Positions 1 to 10,707 of a DNA stretch of 64,000 nt are shown here, in pieces (positions within the stretch are counted from its first letter, which is position 1; every line of letters starts with the position of its first letter). This DNA comes from an uncultured Bacteroidales bacterium (GTDB taxonomy: Bacteria; Bacteroidota; Bacteroidia; Bacteroidales; P3). The notes below the pieces were generated by a model. The model saw only the letters and a program-made list of their open reading frames with translations, was not told where the DNA came from and searched no databases. The position numbers and the translations under genes are program-made. The stretch spans positions 1-64,000 of the forward strand of contig CAMWNM010000004.1 of the NCBI GenBank assembly GCA_947175635.1, given 5' to 3'.

Positions 1-1512
<1,512 letters not shown>

Positions 1513-1564
1513 CAGTCTCCGGGCTCATACCGAGATTTAAACAGCTTTCGGGAATCTGATTCCT

Positions 1565-1625
1565 GAAAAAAGAGGTTGTGCAAAGTCTGGTATCCATTCC
1601 ATTTTGTACAGCCTCTTTTTATCCC
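1565..1625 (+). terminator. Rho-independent terminator after enolase
   Basis: A long inverted repeat has left arm AAAAAGAGGTTGTGCAAAG and right arm ending GTACAGCCTCTTTTT. They pair over about 19 positions with two G-U pairs and end in a T run. It lies 50 nt after the enolase stop. The GTG start offered by the ORF track for the next gene (1578) falls inside the stem, which argues for the ATG at 1635. Confidence 0.8.
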
Positions 1626-1634
1626 TATACCGCC

Positions 1635-4019
1635 ATGAAAAAGTACCTTTTCGTTTTGTTCGCCCTGGGCTTTCTCCGGATTTTTTTACGGACAGGACTC
1701 TGCATGGCCGCACCCGGCTCCGATTCGGTGCAACAACTACAGTTTACCGTATGGGAAGTGGATTCGGTGCGGAGGTACGATACGGAAAAATACAAATACA
1801 AAGGTCTGCGTCCGCGTATCGGGGTGGTGTTGAGCGGAGGCGGAGCAAAAGGCATTGCCCACGTGGGGGTGCTGAAGGTGCTGGAAGAACTCGACATCCC
1901 CATCGATTATATCGGAGGTACCAGCATGGGGTCGATTATCGGGGGACTTTACGCCTACGGATATACGGCGCACGAACTGGATTCGATCCTACGTGCGGCC
2001 GATTGGAGCAAACTGCTCAACGACAGTCCGGACTGGACCAATGTTTTTTATCTCAACAAAGACAACTACGTGCTGCACCTGCCCTTCGGGTTCAAAGAAA
2101 ACACTTCTCTGGCCCCCATCGGTTTTCTGAAAGGACAGCATATCAACAATCTTTTCTACACCCTCACCTCCAGAGCCTACCGTTTTAAAGATTTCAAGGA
2201 ATTCAACATTCCCTTTTTCTGTGTGGCCGCCAATATCGTGAACGGCCAGGCGGCTTATATGGAAAGCGGCAATCTGGCAAAATCCATGCGGGCTTCGATG
2301 GCAGTGCCCGGTGTTTTCTCTCCGGTGCAGATAGACACGATGATGCTGGTGGACGGCGGCGTACTCAACAACTTTCCGGTTGATAAAATGCGGGAAAAAG
2401 GCATGGACATCATTATCGGTGTGGATGTAGGTTTCTCGTATGCCGGCGTGGAACATGTTTCCAATATGATGGATGTATTGGAAGAGGTGATTTTCATGGG
2501 TTCCAAAATGCAAGTGATGACCAACCGCGCCAACTGCGATATATTCATCAAACCCGATATGACGGGCTTTTCCACCACCAGTTTCGCAAAAACCGACTCA
2601 CTGTTGGCAAGAGGAGAAAGATCCGCCCGCGACAAAAGGATTTACACGCAGTTGCAGCAATTGGCGGAGGAATTGAAAGAATATGTACCGGAACCGGCCA
2701 AAGAAAAACGCCCCTATCTCCCGCCGGAGGCATTGCTGATTTCAAAAATAGAATACAACGGACTGAAGAGCTACAACTACGATTACATCAACCAGTTCTT
2801 ACAGATCGAGACCGACAAATGGTGCAAACTGAGCGACATCACCGCCGGGGTTGACCGGCTTTACGGTTTGAGCGTCTTCAAATCGGTATCTTACGAACTA
2901 CAGACGGATACCGCACGCCACGATGAAGCCACGGTATTGGTATTGAATATAGAGGAATCTCCGGCCAATGCGTTCAAAGTGGGATTCAGATACGACAACA
3001 CCCGTATGGCGGCGTTGCTGGCCGGTGTGGAATTTCAGAATTTCGGTCTCAAAAACTCCGTGCTTACCTTGGATGTGGAATTGTCCAAGATGCCGGCCGT
3101 TTCCCTCAACTATCGTTTCATGCCCAATTGGCGCAGCTCGAAGTCCGGAAAGAAGAAATATTCGATGTGGGTTCCCTCGCTGAACTTAGGTCTGAACTTT
3201 TTCAATACCCGCACCTATCTGTACCGGAATCCGGACGATATGACGGTGCGGACATCCGATATCCGTTCCAACCGTTATCAGGCAAAACTTTCCGGGCAAT
3301 CCAATTGGAAATGCAATATCCTCGGATTCGGACTAGCCTACGAATATGCCGACAATCAGGTATGGCTGGAAAGTGAATATTACCGATACGATATTTTCGA
3401 CAACCACTACCTTTACCCTTACGTATACTACCGTCACGACAACTACAACGCAAGATTCTTTCCCACCAAGGGGTTTTCGATGGTGATTGACGTTTATTTT
3501 CCCTTTGAATTGGGAAAAGCCTCCACCAACGCCGGACAGGAAGGACGGAATACGGCTCCCTATTTCTTAGGCGCATATTGGAAGGGAGACTTTGCCATTG
3601 CGGCCGGAAAACGGGTATGCTTCTATCCCGGATTCACCCTCGGTACCTCGATTAGCCAGAAAGGATTGAATATCCCCATCCAGTTCCAGTTTTTCCAGGG
3701 CGGATGCACGGATCTGAACGGTTTGTACACCACTATGATGCCGGGGGTGTTGCTGGGCCAGTCGAGCGGTTTTCATCTAGCCAATCTTCGCCTGACCGCA
3801 CAGGTGATGATTATCAAGAACCTATACCTGAGCTTGCGCGGCGGAGTGGGGAAAGCCGCATACGACTTATCGGATTTTCTCACCAACCTCGACAAGCTGA
3901 TTTACGGAGGAAACGTAGGGCTTTCGTACAATACTCCTATTGGCCCGGTGGGATTGAGTTTCCAGACCTCCAATATCCATAAGTTCAATCTTTTTCTACA
4001 TATCGGATACTGGTTCTAG
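1635..4019 (+). CDS. Patatin-like phospholipase with BamA-type barrel
   Basis: Predicted outer membrane serine lipid hydrolase with an N-terminal patatin domain and a C-terminal POTRA plus Omp85-type beta-barrel, the architecture of PlpD-like proteins. The 794-residue product starts with a hydrophobic signal segment. It has the oxyanion-hole motif SGGGAKG (about residues 67-73), the nucleophile motif GTSMG (Ser97) and the catalytic DGG (Asp240). Alternating beta-rich sequence follows from about residue 380 and ends in an aromatic residue (GYWF), as outer membrane barrels do. The patatin domain is probably displayed or exported through its own barrel, but whether it faces the periplasm or the surface cannot be told from sequence. 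No separate promoter is obvious between the terminator and the start, so it may rely on read-through. Confidence 0.9.
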   Translation: MKKYLFVLFALGFLRIFLRTGLCMAAPGSDSVQQLQFTVWEVDSVRRYDTEKYKYKGLRPRIGVVLSGGGAKGIAHVGVLKVLEELDIPIDYIGGTSMGSIIGGLYAYGYTAHELDSILRAADWSKLLNDSPDWTNVFYLNKDNYVLHLPFGFKENTSLAPIGFLKGQHINNLFYTLTSRAYRFKDFKEFNIPFFCVAANIVNGQAAYMESGNLAKSMRASMAVPGVFSPVQIDTMMLVDGGVLNNFPVDKMREKGMDIIIGVDVGFSYAGVEHVSNMMDVLEEVIFMGSKMQVMTNRANCDIFIKPDMTGFSTTSFAKTDSLLARGERSARDKRIYTQLQQLAEELKEYVPEPAKEKRPYLPPEALLISKIEYNGLKSYNYDYINQFLQIETDKWCKLSDITAGVDRLYGLSVFKSVSYELQTDTARHDEATVLVLNIEESPANAFKVGFRYDNTRMAALLAGVEFQNFGLKNSVLTLDVELSKMPAVSLNYRFMPNWRSSKSGKKKYSMWVPSLNLGLNFFNTRTYLYRNPDDMTVRTSDIRSNRYQAKLSGQSNWKCNILGFGLAYEYADNQVWLESEYYRYDIFDNHYLYPYVYYRHDNYNARFFPTKGFSMVIDVYFPFELGKASTNAGQEGRNTAPYFLGAYWKGDFAIAAGKRVCFYPGFTLGTSISQKGLNIPIQFQFFQGGCTDLNGLYTTMMPGVLLGQSSGFHLANLRLTAQVMIIKNLYLSLRGGVGKAAYDLSDFLTNLDKLIYGGNVGLSYNTPIGPVGLSFQTSNIHKFNLFLHIGYWF

Positions 4020-4045
4020 AAGATAAGCGGACCGCATTTCCCGGT

Positions 4046-4981
4046 TCATCGCTTGAACGGCATAGGCGCCGTTTGTTTTTTCACTATACAGGAGGCTTTT
4101 TCCACGGAATACACGGCAAAATAGCCGAAAGCGTTGTTGGAGATGTTTCCCTTGATATTGGAAGGGGCGCCGCTGAATACGGGGATATTGGAAGAGAGGG
4201 CGGAACGGACCTCACTGATATAATTGCTGTATCCTTCGGTAAAGCTATACCCCAATACGGACACGGTGTCTCCCTCATAAACAAACACCTTTACCAAGTG
4301 CTTATTCACCTCCGTGGTGTCCGGCAGACAGTACAGGGCCACACCCCGCAGATAAACTCCCGATGAAAAATTGTCCGGAAACAGGAAGATATTTGAAATG
4401 CTGTCCTCATACACCTTTCCGTTTACCGCATAGCTGAAACCGCAATACTCCTTAGTAGGCGGATCCATAGCATAGAGCAAGATGTTCCAGCCCTTGCGAT
4501 CCCCTGTATAGAAAGGCGGCATCGAATAACCATATACCGCCTTGACCGAATCTATCGTAGGCATGAAAGGCATCGTCTCGTTCCCGGTCTCGTAGTATTC
4601 CCGCACCCCGTCCCCGTCGGCATCGGCCCAAATATGCAGCGAGTACGTCTCCCCGCTCCTTCCCGAAACATCCGGTGCCGAGGCATACCAGCCGGGCATC
4701 GTATCGACAGGCGAAAAATCTATGCGCAACCCCTGTGCATCCGTAACATAGACCTCTGCACCGCGCACGCCCAAACTGTCGGTGTGCGGATCAAAATAAT
4801 CGCAGGTACGGCTCAACTTGACGATATGCGACTTGACCTCATCGGTAAAACGCGCATCCACCACCAACCGCACCTCCGTAGAAGACAGTTTCACATCTAT
4901 TATCTCCATACAGCCTCCCAGCCACAGCAGAAAAACCGGCAGGAGGCAAACAAAAAAAGTAAAAGTCTTCGTTCTTTTCAT
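4046..4981 (-). CDS. DUF4249 family lipoprotein
   Basis: A 311-residue predicted lipoprotein. MKRTKTFTFF begins a signal peptide that ends in the lipobox LGGC. The rest is a beta-rich extracytoplasmic domain of the DUF4249 type, including DARFTDEVKSHIVKLSRT and a DADGDG stretch. DUF4249 proteins are regularly encoded next to a TonB-dependent receptor, and here the start lies 4 nt past the stop of such a receptor, so the two are surely co-transcribed. By analogy with SusD-like partners it may be a surface lid or ligand-binding component, but the substrate is unknown. I took the ATG at 4981 because the upstream extension runs into the receptor gene and hides the signal peptide. Confidence 0.85.
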   Translation of the reverse strand: MKRTKTFTFFVCLLPVFLLWLGGCMEIIDVKLSSTEVRLVVDARFTDEVKSHIVKLSRTCDYFDPHTDSLGVRGAEVYVTDAQGLRIDFSPVDTMPGWYASAPDVSGRSGETYSLHIWADADGDGVREYYETGNETMPFMPTIDSVKAVYGYSMPPFYTGDRKGWNILLYAMDPPTKEYCGFSYAVNGKVYEDSISNIFLFPDNFSSGVYLRGVALYCLPDTTEVNKHLVKVFVYEGDTVSVLGYSFTEGYSNYISEVRSALSSNIPVFSGAPSNIKGNISNNAFGYFAVYSVEKASCIVKKQTAPMPFKR

Positions 4982-4985
4982 CGCC

Positions 4986-7370
4986 CTACCATTTGAAATT
5001 GAAACTGATAAAGGGAACAGCCGAGAAAAGATAGATCTTTTCGGCATAGGCATGGGTGGGATCATTCCGGTCTTGGCGGAAACTTACCGCCCATGGATTC
5101 TTGCGGGCGTAAGCATTGTACACCCCGGCAGAAAGGTTCCAGCTGAAACGTTTGCCCGTATTGGGTCTAGACTTGAAAGTATAGGATACATCCATGCGAT
5201 GGTAATCTTCCATACGATCTGAATTGCGTTTTCCGTAAATAGGCACAAATTGCCCGTCGATAACGGCTTTCCCTACGGGATAAGTGGCGGGTTGCCCCGA
5301 ATAAAAAACCCAATTGAGCGAAATGACGTGACGCGGGTGAGGCTCGATATTCAAAAGCAGGTTTACCGCGTGGGGGCGGTCTTGCGGCGAAGGATAGGCC
5401 TTACCGTCGTTCACTTGGTCTATCACCCGCATGGAACGCGAATAAGTGTAGCTGACAGAACCGTTCACCATCCCTTTTCTGCGTTGCAGATAAAGCTCCA
5501 GACCATACGCCCAGCCTCTTCCCATACGTAATTCTCCGTAAAGATCGCTGTTGAGCAACACATTGGAATGGTCTTTGAAATCGATAACATGGTGCATGAA
5601 TTTGTAGTAGCCTTCCACCGAAGCTTCCCATTCTTGCTCTCCCCACTCAAAGCTGAGTCCTAAAGCCAGCATATCTGCCGTTTGCGGCTTTACGAAAGGA
5701 TTGGCCGGAAACCATATATCAAGCGGATTTCCCGAATTGGAATTGGTGGCAAGCTGAGAATACTGCACCGTGCGTGAATAGTTGAATTTGAGGCTCAGTC
5801 CGCAATCGAACAGATAAGCCAGGCCCACCCTCGGTTCAAAACCGAACCATGTATGGTAAAAAGACCTTGTATCGAAATATCGACGGCCGACGGCATTGTA
5901 ATCTTTATCGAAATAAGACACCGAATCGGGCCCCTGATTGGAGAAAGTACTTAAACGGACACCGTATTTGAGGATAAGACGGTTTGCAATGGTCTGCGTA
6001 TTGCCCGCATAAACGGCACTCTCCAAGGTGTGCAGTCTGTCCTGGTTGAAGGCGATACTGCGCGCGGAATCGAAGAAACCGAGACTCTCGCGCATGTTCA
6101 CGGTAAGTTTGCCCGGTTGGTACACATGGTATTGGAGGGAAAAGCCGGTACGGAATTCATGATTGGCCGGTGTAAAGGCCAGATCCGCCTGTCCGGCATA
6201 GTCGGTGATACGGGTTTTCCACACAAAATCGTATCCTCCGGCATCCTGCCCCACATAACTGAGATAATCGGACAGATGCGTATTGACGTTCAGCACCAGA
6301 CGGTTCGAAAAGAAATGCGTCCAGGTGAGCCCCAGCATCTTGTTTCCGAAATCAAGCCCCATGTGGATATCCGAACCGCCGGGCATGCCGAAACGGTCCT
6401 GCCCCATATAACCGGAAAGGGCCAGTCGGTCTTTCCGATTCTTGAACTTGTGTACCAGACGGGCATTCAGGTCGTAGAATCCCAACTTGGTACCTTTCAT
6501 GCCGGCCAGAGGCAGAAAGGCATCGAAATAAGTTGCCCTCCCCGATACCAGAAAAGAAGTGTGGTCTTTCCATATAGGGCCGTCCACGGTAAGTTTAGCC
6601 AACAGAAGCCCGATGCCGCCTTCCAGACGGTAGTCGTGGAAATTGCCGTCACGCATGGAAACATCCACCACCGAAGACAGACGGCCACCATAGGAAACGG
6701 GAATGTCTCCCTTGTAGATTTCGGCATTGCCTATGATATCGTTGTTGAAAACCGAGAAAAAACCGCACGTATGGGTCGGATTATAGATAATGGCCTTGTC
6801 GAGCAAGATGGCGTTCTGGTCAAGCCCCCCTCCTCTCACGCTGAAACCGGAGCTGCTCTCGGAAGCCATCAATACACCGGGCAACATCTGCACGGCCTTG
6901 ATGATATCGGCCTCGCCAAGCAATGCCGGAATACGCTGCACCATTTCGGATGTGAAACTGGACATGCCGATGGTGCTGCGGGCCGTCTGGTTGGTACGGT
7001 TGCCTTTTATCTCCACGCCTTGTAACAATACCGCATCGGATTCGAGATGGATGTTTTCCTGACGGTTGGCGGTGAGTTTTACCTGACGGACAACGGTTTT
7101 ATACGACAGGTAACTGATCTTGAGCGTATAATTGCCCGCCGGAAGCTGAAGACTGTAGCGGCCGTTCTGATCGGTGGTGGTGCCTTTGCCGCTTTCCTGC
7201 AACCAGACTGCCACATCCGGCAAGGCTTCGGAGGTGGTTTTGTCTACAATCTTACCCGAAAGCGTAAAAGTGTTCTGGGCAAGGCAACCGCCGCCAACCA
7301 ACAGGCAACACACCAATAAGAGCGTTCGAAACGCACCGAGGATTTCGGGTGGTACGGCCTTCTGATACAT
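4986..7370 (-). CDS. TonB-dependent outer membrane receptor
   Basis: A 794-residue outer membrane transporter of the SusC-like kind that lacks a SusD partner. After a signal peptide (cleavage probably near CLAQ), residues about 33-115 form a carboxypeptidase-regulatory-like beta-sandwich (SGKIVDKTTSEALPDVAVWL). Next come a TonB plug (about 130-230, with the segment SGFSVRGGGLDQNAILLD) and a long beta-barrel ending in SFNFKW. It imports an unknown ligand using energy from TonB-ExbBD. The DUF4249 lipoprotein gene follows after 4 nt and is its likely partner. It is transcribed from a divergent promoter region shared with holB. No sigma/anti-sigma pair is nearby, so regulation is not evident. Confidence 0.93.
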   Translation of the reverse strand: MYQKAVPPEILGAFRTLLLVCCLLVGGGCLAQNTFTLSGKIVDKTTSEALPDVAVWLQESGKGTTTDQNGRYSLQLPAGNYTLKISYLSYKTVVRQVKLTANRQENIHLESDAVLLQGVEIKGNRTNQTARSTIGMSSFTSEMVQRIPALLGEADIIKAVQMLPGVLMASESSSGFSVRGGGLDQNAILLDKAIIYNPTHTCGFFSVFNNDIIGNAEIYKGDIPVSYGGRLSSVVDVSMRDGNFHDYRLEGGIGLLLAKLTVDGPIWKDHTSFLVSGRATYFDAFLPLAGMKGTKLGFYDLNARLVHKFKNRKDRLALSGYMGQDRFGMPGGSDIHMGLDFGNKMLGLTWTHFFSNRLVLNVNTHLSDYLSYVGQDAGGYDFVWKTRITDYAGQADLAFTPANHEFRTGFSLQYHVYQPGKLTVNMRESLGFFDSARSIAFNQDRLHTLESAVYAGNTQTIANRLILKYGVRLSTFSNQGPDSVSYFDKDYNAVGRRYFDTRSFYHTWFGFEPRVGLAYLFDCGLSLKFNYSRTVQYSQLATNSNSGNPLDIWFPANPFVKPQTADMLALGLSFEWGEQEWEASVEGYYKFMHHVIDFKDHSNVLLNSDLYGELRMGRGWAYGLELYLQRRKGMVNGSVSYTYSRSMRVIDQVNDGKAYPSPQDRPHAVNLLLNIEPHPRHVISLNWVFYSGQPATYPVGKAVIDGQFVPIYGKRNSDRMEDYHRMDVSYTFKSRPNTGKRFSWNLSAGVYNAYARKNPWAVSFRQDRNDPTHAYAEKIYLFSAVPFISFNFKW

Positions 7371-7573
7371 ATCGCTTATTTACCGAAAGCGAAATTATAG
7401 ATTTGTCGGTATTCGCACAAGTTTGAAAAAAACGAAGCATACTCTTCCCCGCCTTACGCACATTTTCTTGTCGGCCTTACACCGGAATCCGCCCGAACCG
7501 ATACCAAAACGTGTGCTTGCGATAACGCGCCTTTTACGTTAACTTTGCAGGTTGGGGTTTTAGTCAGAAAAGG
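7371..7573. promoter_or_regulatory. Divergent promoters: TonB operon and holB operon
   Basis: Forward direction: TTG at 7517-7519, a 20-nt spacer and TAACTTTG at 7540-7547, 27 nt before the holB start. This is an excellent fit to the Bacteroidetes consensus. Reverse direction: a -7-like TAATTTCG at 7390-7397 (one mismatch) with TTG at 7418-7420 and a 20-nt spacer, placed correctly for the TonB receptor. I saw nothing else of note in the region. Confidence 0.6.
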
Positions 7574-8773
7574 ATGTTCAGGAATATTGCAGGCCAAAGG
7601 GAACTGATTGAAAAGATGATCGCCGCCGTGGATAACGGACGCATCGCCCATGCCCAGCTGTTCTGGGGGCCGGAAGGCAATGGACAGTTGGCATTGGCCT
7701 TGGCTTATGCGCAATACATAAACTGTCAGCACAAAATGCGGGCATCCGAAGGTGCCGATCTGGCCGGCCTGTCGGCCGACAGCTGCGGCAAATGCCCTTC
7801 CTGTCTGAAATTCGAGAAGCTCGCCCACCCGGACCTGCATTTCGTTTATCCGAACAACATCAACGGAAGCGACATAAAAAAAGACTCGCAGAGCCTCGAC
7901 TATATCGATGTCTGGCGTAAAACGGTATTGGAAAACCAAGCCTTGTTCAGCTACAACGAATGGGTGGACGCCATGGGCATCGGGAACCGCCAGGCCATCA
8001 TCAATATCCGCGACTGCCATCGGATCTTACAGACGCTGAGCCTGAAGCCCTCCGAAGCCCGCTACCGTGTGGTGGTGATCTGGTTGATTGAGAAACTGAG
8101 CGAAACCATTGCGTCCACCTTACTCAAAACATTGGAGGAACCCGAACCTCAGACCGTTTTCCTCCTTGTTTCCGAAAATCCCGATCAGGTCTTGCCCACA
8201 ATCCTGAGCCGTACCCAAATGGTGAAAGTGCCCAAGGTGGCACTTTCCGACATGGAGAAGTTCCTACAGGGAAAGGGGCTGGATGCGGCACAGGCGCAAG
8301 CGCTGGCGCCGCGATGCCGCGGCAACCTGCTGGAAGCCAAAATCCTTTCAGGAAACAACGAGGTACGGAAAAATTTCCACACCTGCTTTACCGATTGGAT
8401 GCGGCTCTGCTTCAAAGTGGATATGCCCGCTTTGGTGGCTCTGAGCGAAAAATTGAGCGGATGGGGACGGGAACAGCTCAAGTTCTTTTTACAGAACTGC
8501 CTGGACGAATTCCGGAACTGCCTGCTTCTGACGAATGCCTGCGCGCATTGGACCGAAGGCGATGCGGAAGAGAAAAGTTTCTGGAAAAATTTTTCGCGCT
8601 ACGTCACCAATACCAACATAGCGCAATACTACGATTTATTCAACGGGGCGATTTATCTGATAAGCCGCAATGCGCATATCCCCACGCTGTTTACCGACAT
8701 GAGCATCCACCTCTGCCGGATTATCGCCGCCGCACAGCGGGATTTACAGCAACAGCCCGCCGGCACCCGCTGA
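7574..8773 (+). CDS. holB: DNA polymerase III subunit delta' (clamp loader)
   Basis: A 399-residue AAA+ clamp-loader subunit that helps load the sliding clamp onto primed DNA. Visible are the start MFRNIAGQRELIEKM, a Walker A-like GPEGNGQLA with the lysine replaced by glutamine, a CGKCPSC zinc knuckle, the Walker B-side phrase VVVIWLIEKLSE and the sensor region LPTILSRTQMV. The degenerate P-loop fits delta', which does not hydrolyse ATP in well-studied clamp loaders, rather than DnaX. It is the first gene of a tight operon (holB, PSP1 gene, gldH, PBP1A), an order seen in Bacteroidetes. Confidence 0.88.
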   Translation: MFRNIAGQRELIEKMIAAVDNGRIAHAQLFWGPEGNGQLALALAYAQYINCQHKMRASEGADLAGLSADSCGKCPSCLKFEKLAHPDLHFVYPNNINGSDIKKDSQSLDYIDVWRKTVLENQALFSYNEWVDAMGIGNRQAIINIRDCHRILQTLSLKPSEARYRVVVIWLIEKLSETIASTLLKTLEEPEPQTVFLLVSENPDQVLPTILSRTQMVKVPKVALSDMEKFLQGKGLDAAQAQALAPRCRGNLLEAKILSGNNEVRKNFHTCFTDWMRLCFKVDMPALVALSEKLSGWGREQLKFFLQNCLDEFRNCLLLTNACAHWTEGDAEEKSFWKNFSRYVTNTNIAQYYDLFNGAIYLISRNAHIPTLFTDMSIHLCRIIAAAQRDLQQQPAGTR

Positions 8774-8795
8774 CAACCTCTTTAACTTTTGAATC

Positions 8796-10229
8796 ATGAA
8801 CAATGAAAAAAACGACATATCGAACCGCAAGGCGATAGTGTTTGAACAAGACGAAAAACAGGAGTTCAAGCCCATCGGAAAAGATGATGCGCACGAATTC
8901 GATGAAAAAGAACTCTTCTGCCGCATGGCGGCCGATGAGAACATTTTCAACAGCCGCGGTCTAGCACACGCACCCAAAATGACCGACAACAGCCAGCGCC
9001 GGTATCATCAGATGGGCTGTTGCGCGCAGATGCACAGTTACCAATGGACCGACCTTTTTTCTTCCTTAAGCAACGAAAGCGATTTCCCTGTTGTGCAGGT
9101 TCGATTCAAGAACACGCACAAAGACTTTTTCCGTCTGCCGGAAAACGAATCTCCCCAAAATTTCCAAACCGGTGATATCGTGGTGGTGGAAAGCGCCAAC
9201 GGCCACGACACGGGCGTTATCTGCCTCAAAGGAGAGCTGGTTCGCCTGCAACTCAAAAAACGGGGCATCGCCCAGGATGCACCCGAAATGAAGAAGATAT
9301 ACCGCAAGGCCCGGCAAACCGATATGGAAAAGTGGACAGAAACCATTCAGGCCGAGAAAGAGATGCAACGCAGGGCAAGGGTCATCGCCGCCCAATTGGG
9401 ACTGAGCATGAAGATCAACAACGTGGAAATCCAGGGCGACTTCACCAAGGCTATCTTTTACTACACAGCCGACGACCGAGTGGATTTCCGCCAACTGATC
9501 AAGCTCTATGCCGATGAGTTCAAGCTCCGCATAGAAATGCGTCAGATAGGCGCCCGTCAGGAATCCGGCATCTTGGGCGGCATAGGAGCCTGCGGACGCG
9601 AACTATGCTGCGTTACTTTCCTGCACAACTTTACCTCGGTCGGGACGCAAACGGCACGTATCCAGCAGGTGTCGCTCAATCCTCAGAAACTGGCAGGACA
9701 GTGCAGCAAACTCAAATGCTGCCTCAATTTCGAATACGAGGTGTACCAGGACGCGATGAAAACGATGCCCGACCAGAAAACGCCGCTAAAAACCGAAAAA
9801 GGGGAAGCGCGCTGCGTGAAAGTGGATCCCCTGCGCCGCCGGCTCACCTATGCCTACGATGAAATACCGGGCGGTTATGCCGAACTTTCGGCCGAACAGG
9901 CTTTTGAAATTATCGAAAAGAACAAGCGCGGCGAAGTGGCCGTTGATATTCGGGAAATAACCAAATCCGCCAAAGAACCGGCAAAGGCCGAACCTGAATT
10001 TCAGCAGGTGGTGGGACAAGACGATTTGACCCGTTTCGACAAACCCAGAGACAACAACCGGAACAGGAACAGGGATAGGGACAGGCGAAAAAACAAATCC
10101 GAAAGAAACCCGCGCACGGAAGCACCCAAACCGGCAGAAAACCGTAAACCCTCCCGGCCGACTATCCAGAAACCTATTCTGAAAAACAAAAACAACCAAA
10201 CGCCCGTCTCCGATGAAAACGCCCGATAA
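8796..10229 (+). CDS. PSP1/RicT-family regulatory protein
   Basis: A 477-residue cytoplasmic protein whose core (about residues 70-350) is the PSP1 C-terminal domain shared with Bacillus RicT/YaaT. The best evidence is ESGILGGIGACGRELCC and the following GQCSKLKCCLNFEYE, which contain the family's conserved cysteines. In Bacillus, RicT belongs to an Fe-S-containing complex affecting mRNA processing and development; its role in Bacteroidetes is not established. The C-terminal 90 residues are low-complexity and strongly basic (NRNRNRDRDRRKNK), suggesting nucleic-acid contact, which is inference. It starts 22 nt after holB and its 3' end overlaps gldH by 17 nt. Confidence 0.85.
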   Translation: MNNEKNDISNRKAIVFEQDEKQEFKPIGKDDAHEFDEKELFCRMAADENIFNSRGLAHAPKMTDNSQRRYHQMGCCAQMHSYQWTDLFSSLSNESDFPVVQVRFKNTHKDFFRLPENESPQNFQTGDIVVVESANGHDTGVICLKGELVRLQLKKRGIAQDAPEMKKIYRKARQTDMEKWTETIQAEKEMQRRARVIAAQLGLSMKINNVEIQGDFTKAIFYYTADDRVDFRQLIKLYADEFKLRIEMRQIGARQESGILGGIGACGRELCCVTFLHNFTSVGTQTARIQQVSLNPQKLAGQCSKLKCCLNFEYEVYQDAMKTMPDQKTPLKTEKGEARCVKVDPLRRRLTYAYDEIPGGYAELSAEQAFEIIEKNKRGEVAVDIREITKSAKEPAKAEPEFQQVVGQDDLTRFDKPRDNNRNRNRDRDRRKNKSERNPRTEAPKPAENRKPSRPTIQKPILKNKNNQTPVSDENAR

Positions 10230-10707
10230 ATCCCGCTTGTTCGGCAAAAGTCTGTTTTGGATCGGCTGTATCTGGGGCTGCCTGGCAATAACCGCCTGCC
10301 AACACGATACCGTGCTGAACAAAACATTCGACACCCCGCGGCCGGCATGGGCTTTCAACGATCCGGTATGCTTCAACCTTACCGTAATCGACACACTTAC
10401 CCGCTACGACCTCACTTTCAGCCTTAAGCACAGCGAGGATTACGCATGGATGAACGCCTTTTTCCTCATCACTACCGTGTTTCCCGACATGAATACCGCC
10501 ATCGACACGCTCGAATGCATTCTGGCTACGCCAGACGGGAAATGGATCGGAAGCCGTTTGGGAAAATACCGCAATCTGGGCTTCCTTTACAAACAAAACA
10601 TCGCTTTTCCCCAAGCGGGCGAATACCGGTTTGAAGTACGCCATGCCATGCGCAACGACACTTTACGCGAAATCGAGGCCGTGGGCATGAAAATATCCCG
10701 ATCATGA
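10213..10707 (+). CDS. gldH: GldH-family lipoprotein
   Basis: A 164-residue lipoprotein. Residues 1-28 are a lipoprotein signal peptide with lipobox ITAC (acylated Cys29). The mature part is a small beta-rich domain, including FNLTVIDTLTRYDLTFSLKH and a later NLGFLYKQNIAFPQAGEYRFE. This fits GldH, named from Flavobacterium gliding motility but present in many non-gliding Bacteroidales, where it probably serves a general envelope role. It overlaps the PSP1 gene upstream by 17 nt and the PBP1A gene downstream by 4 nt (ATGA), implying translational coupling. No other gld genes appear in the window apart from the distant sprA. Confidence 0.85.
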   Translation: MKTPDKSRLFGKSLFWIGCIWGCLAITACQHDTVLNKTFDTPRPAWAFNDPVCFNLTVIDTLTRYDLTFSLKHSEDYAWMNAFFLITTVFPDMNTAIDTLECILATPDGKWIGSRLGKYRNLGFLYKQNIAFPQAGEYRFEVRHAMRNDTLREIEAVGMKISRS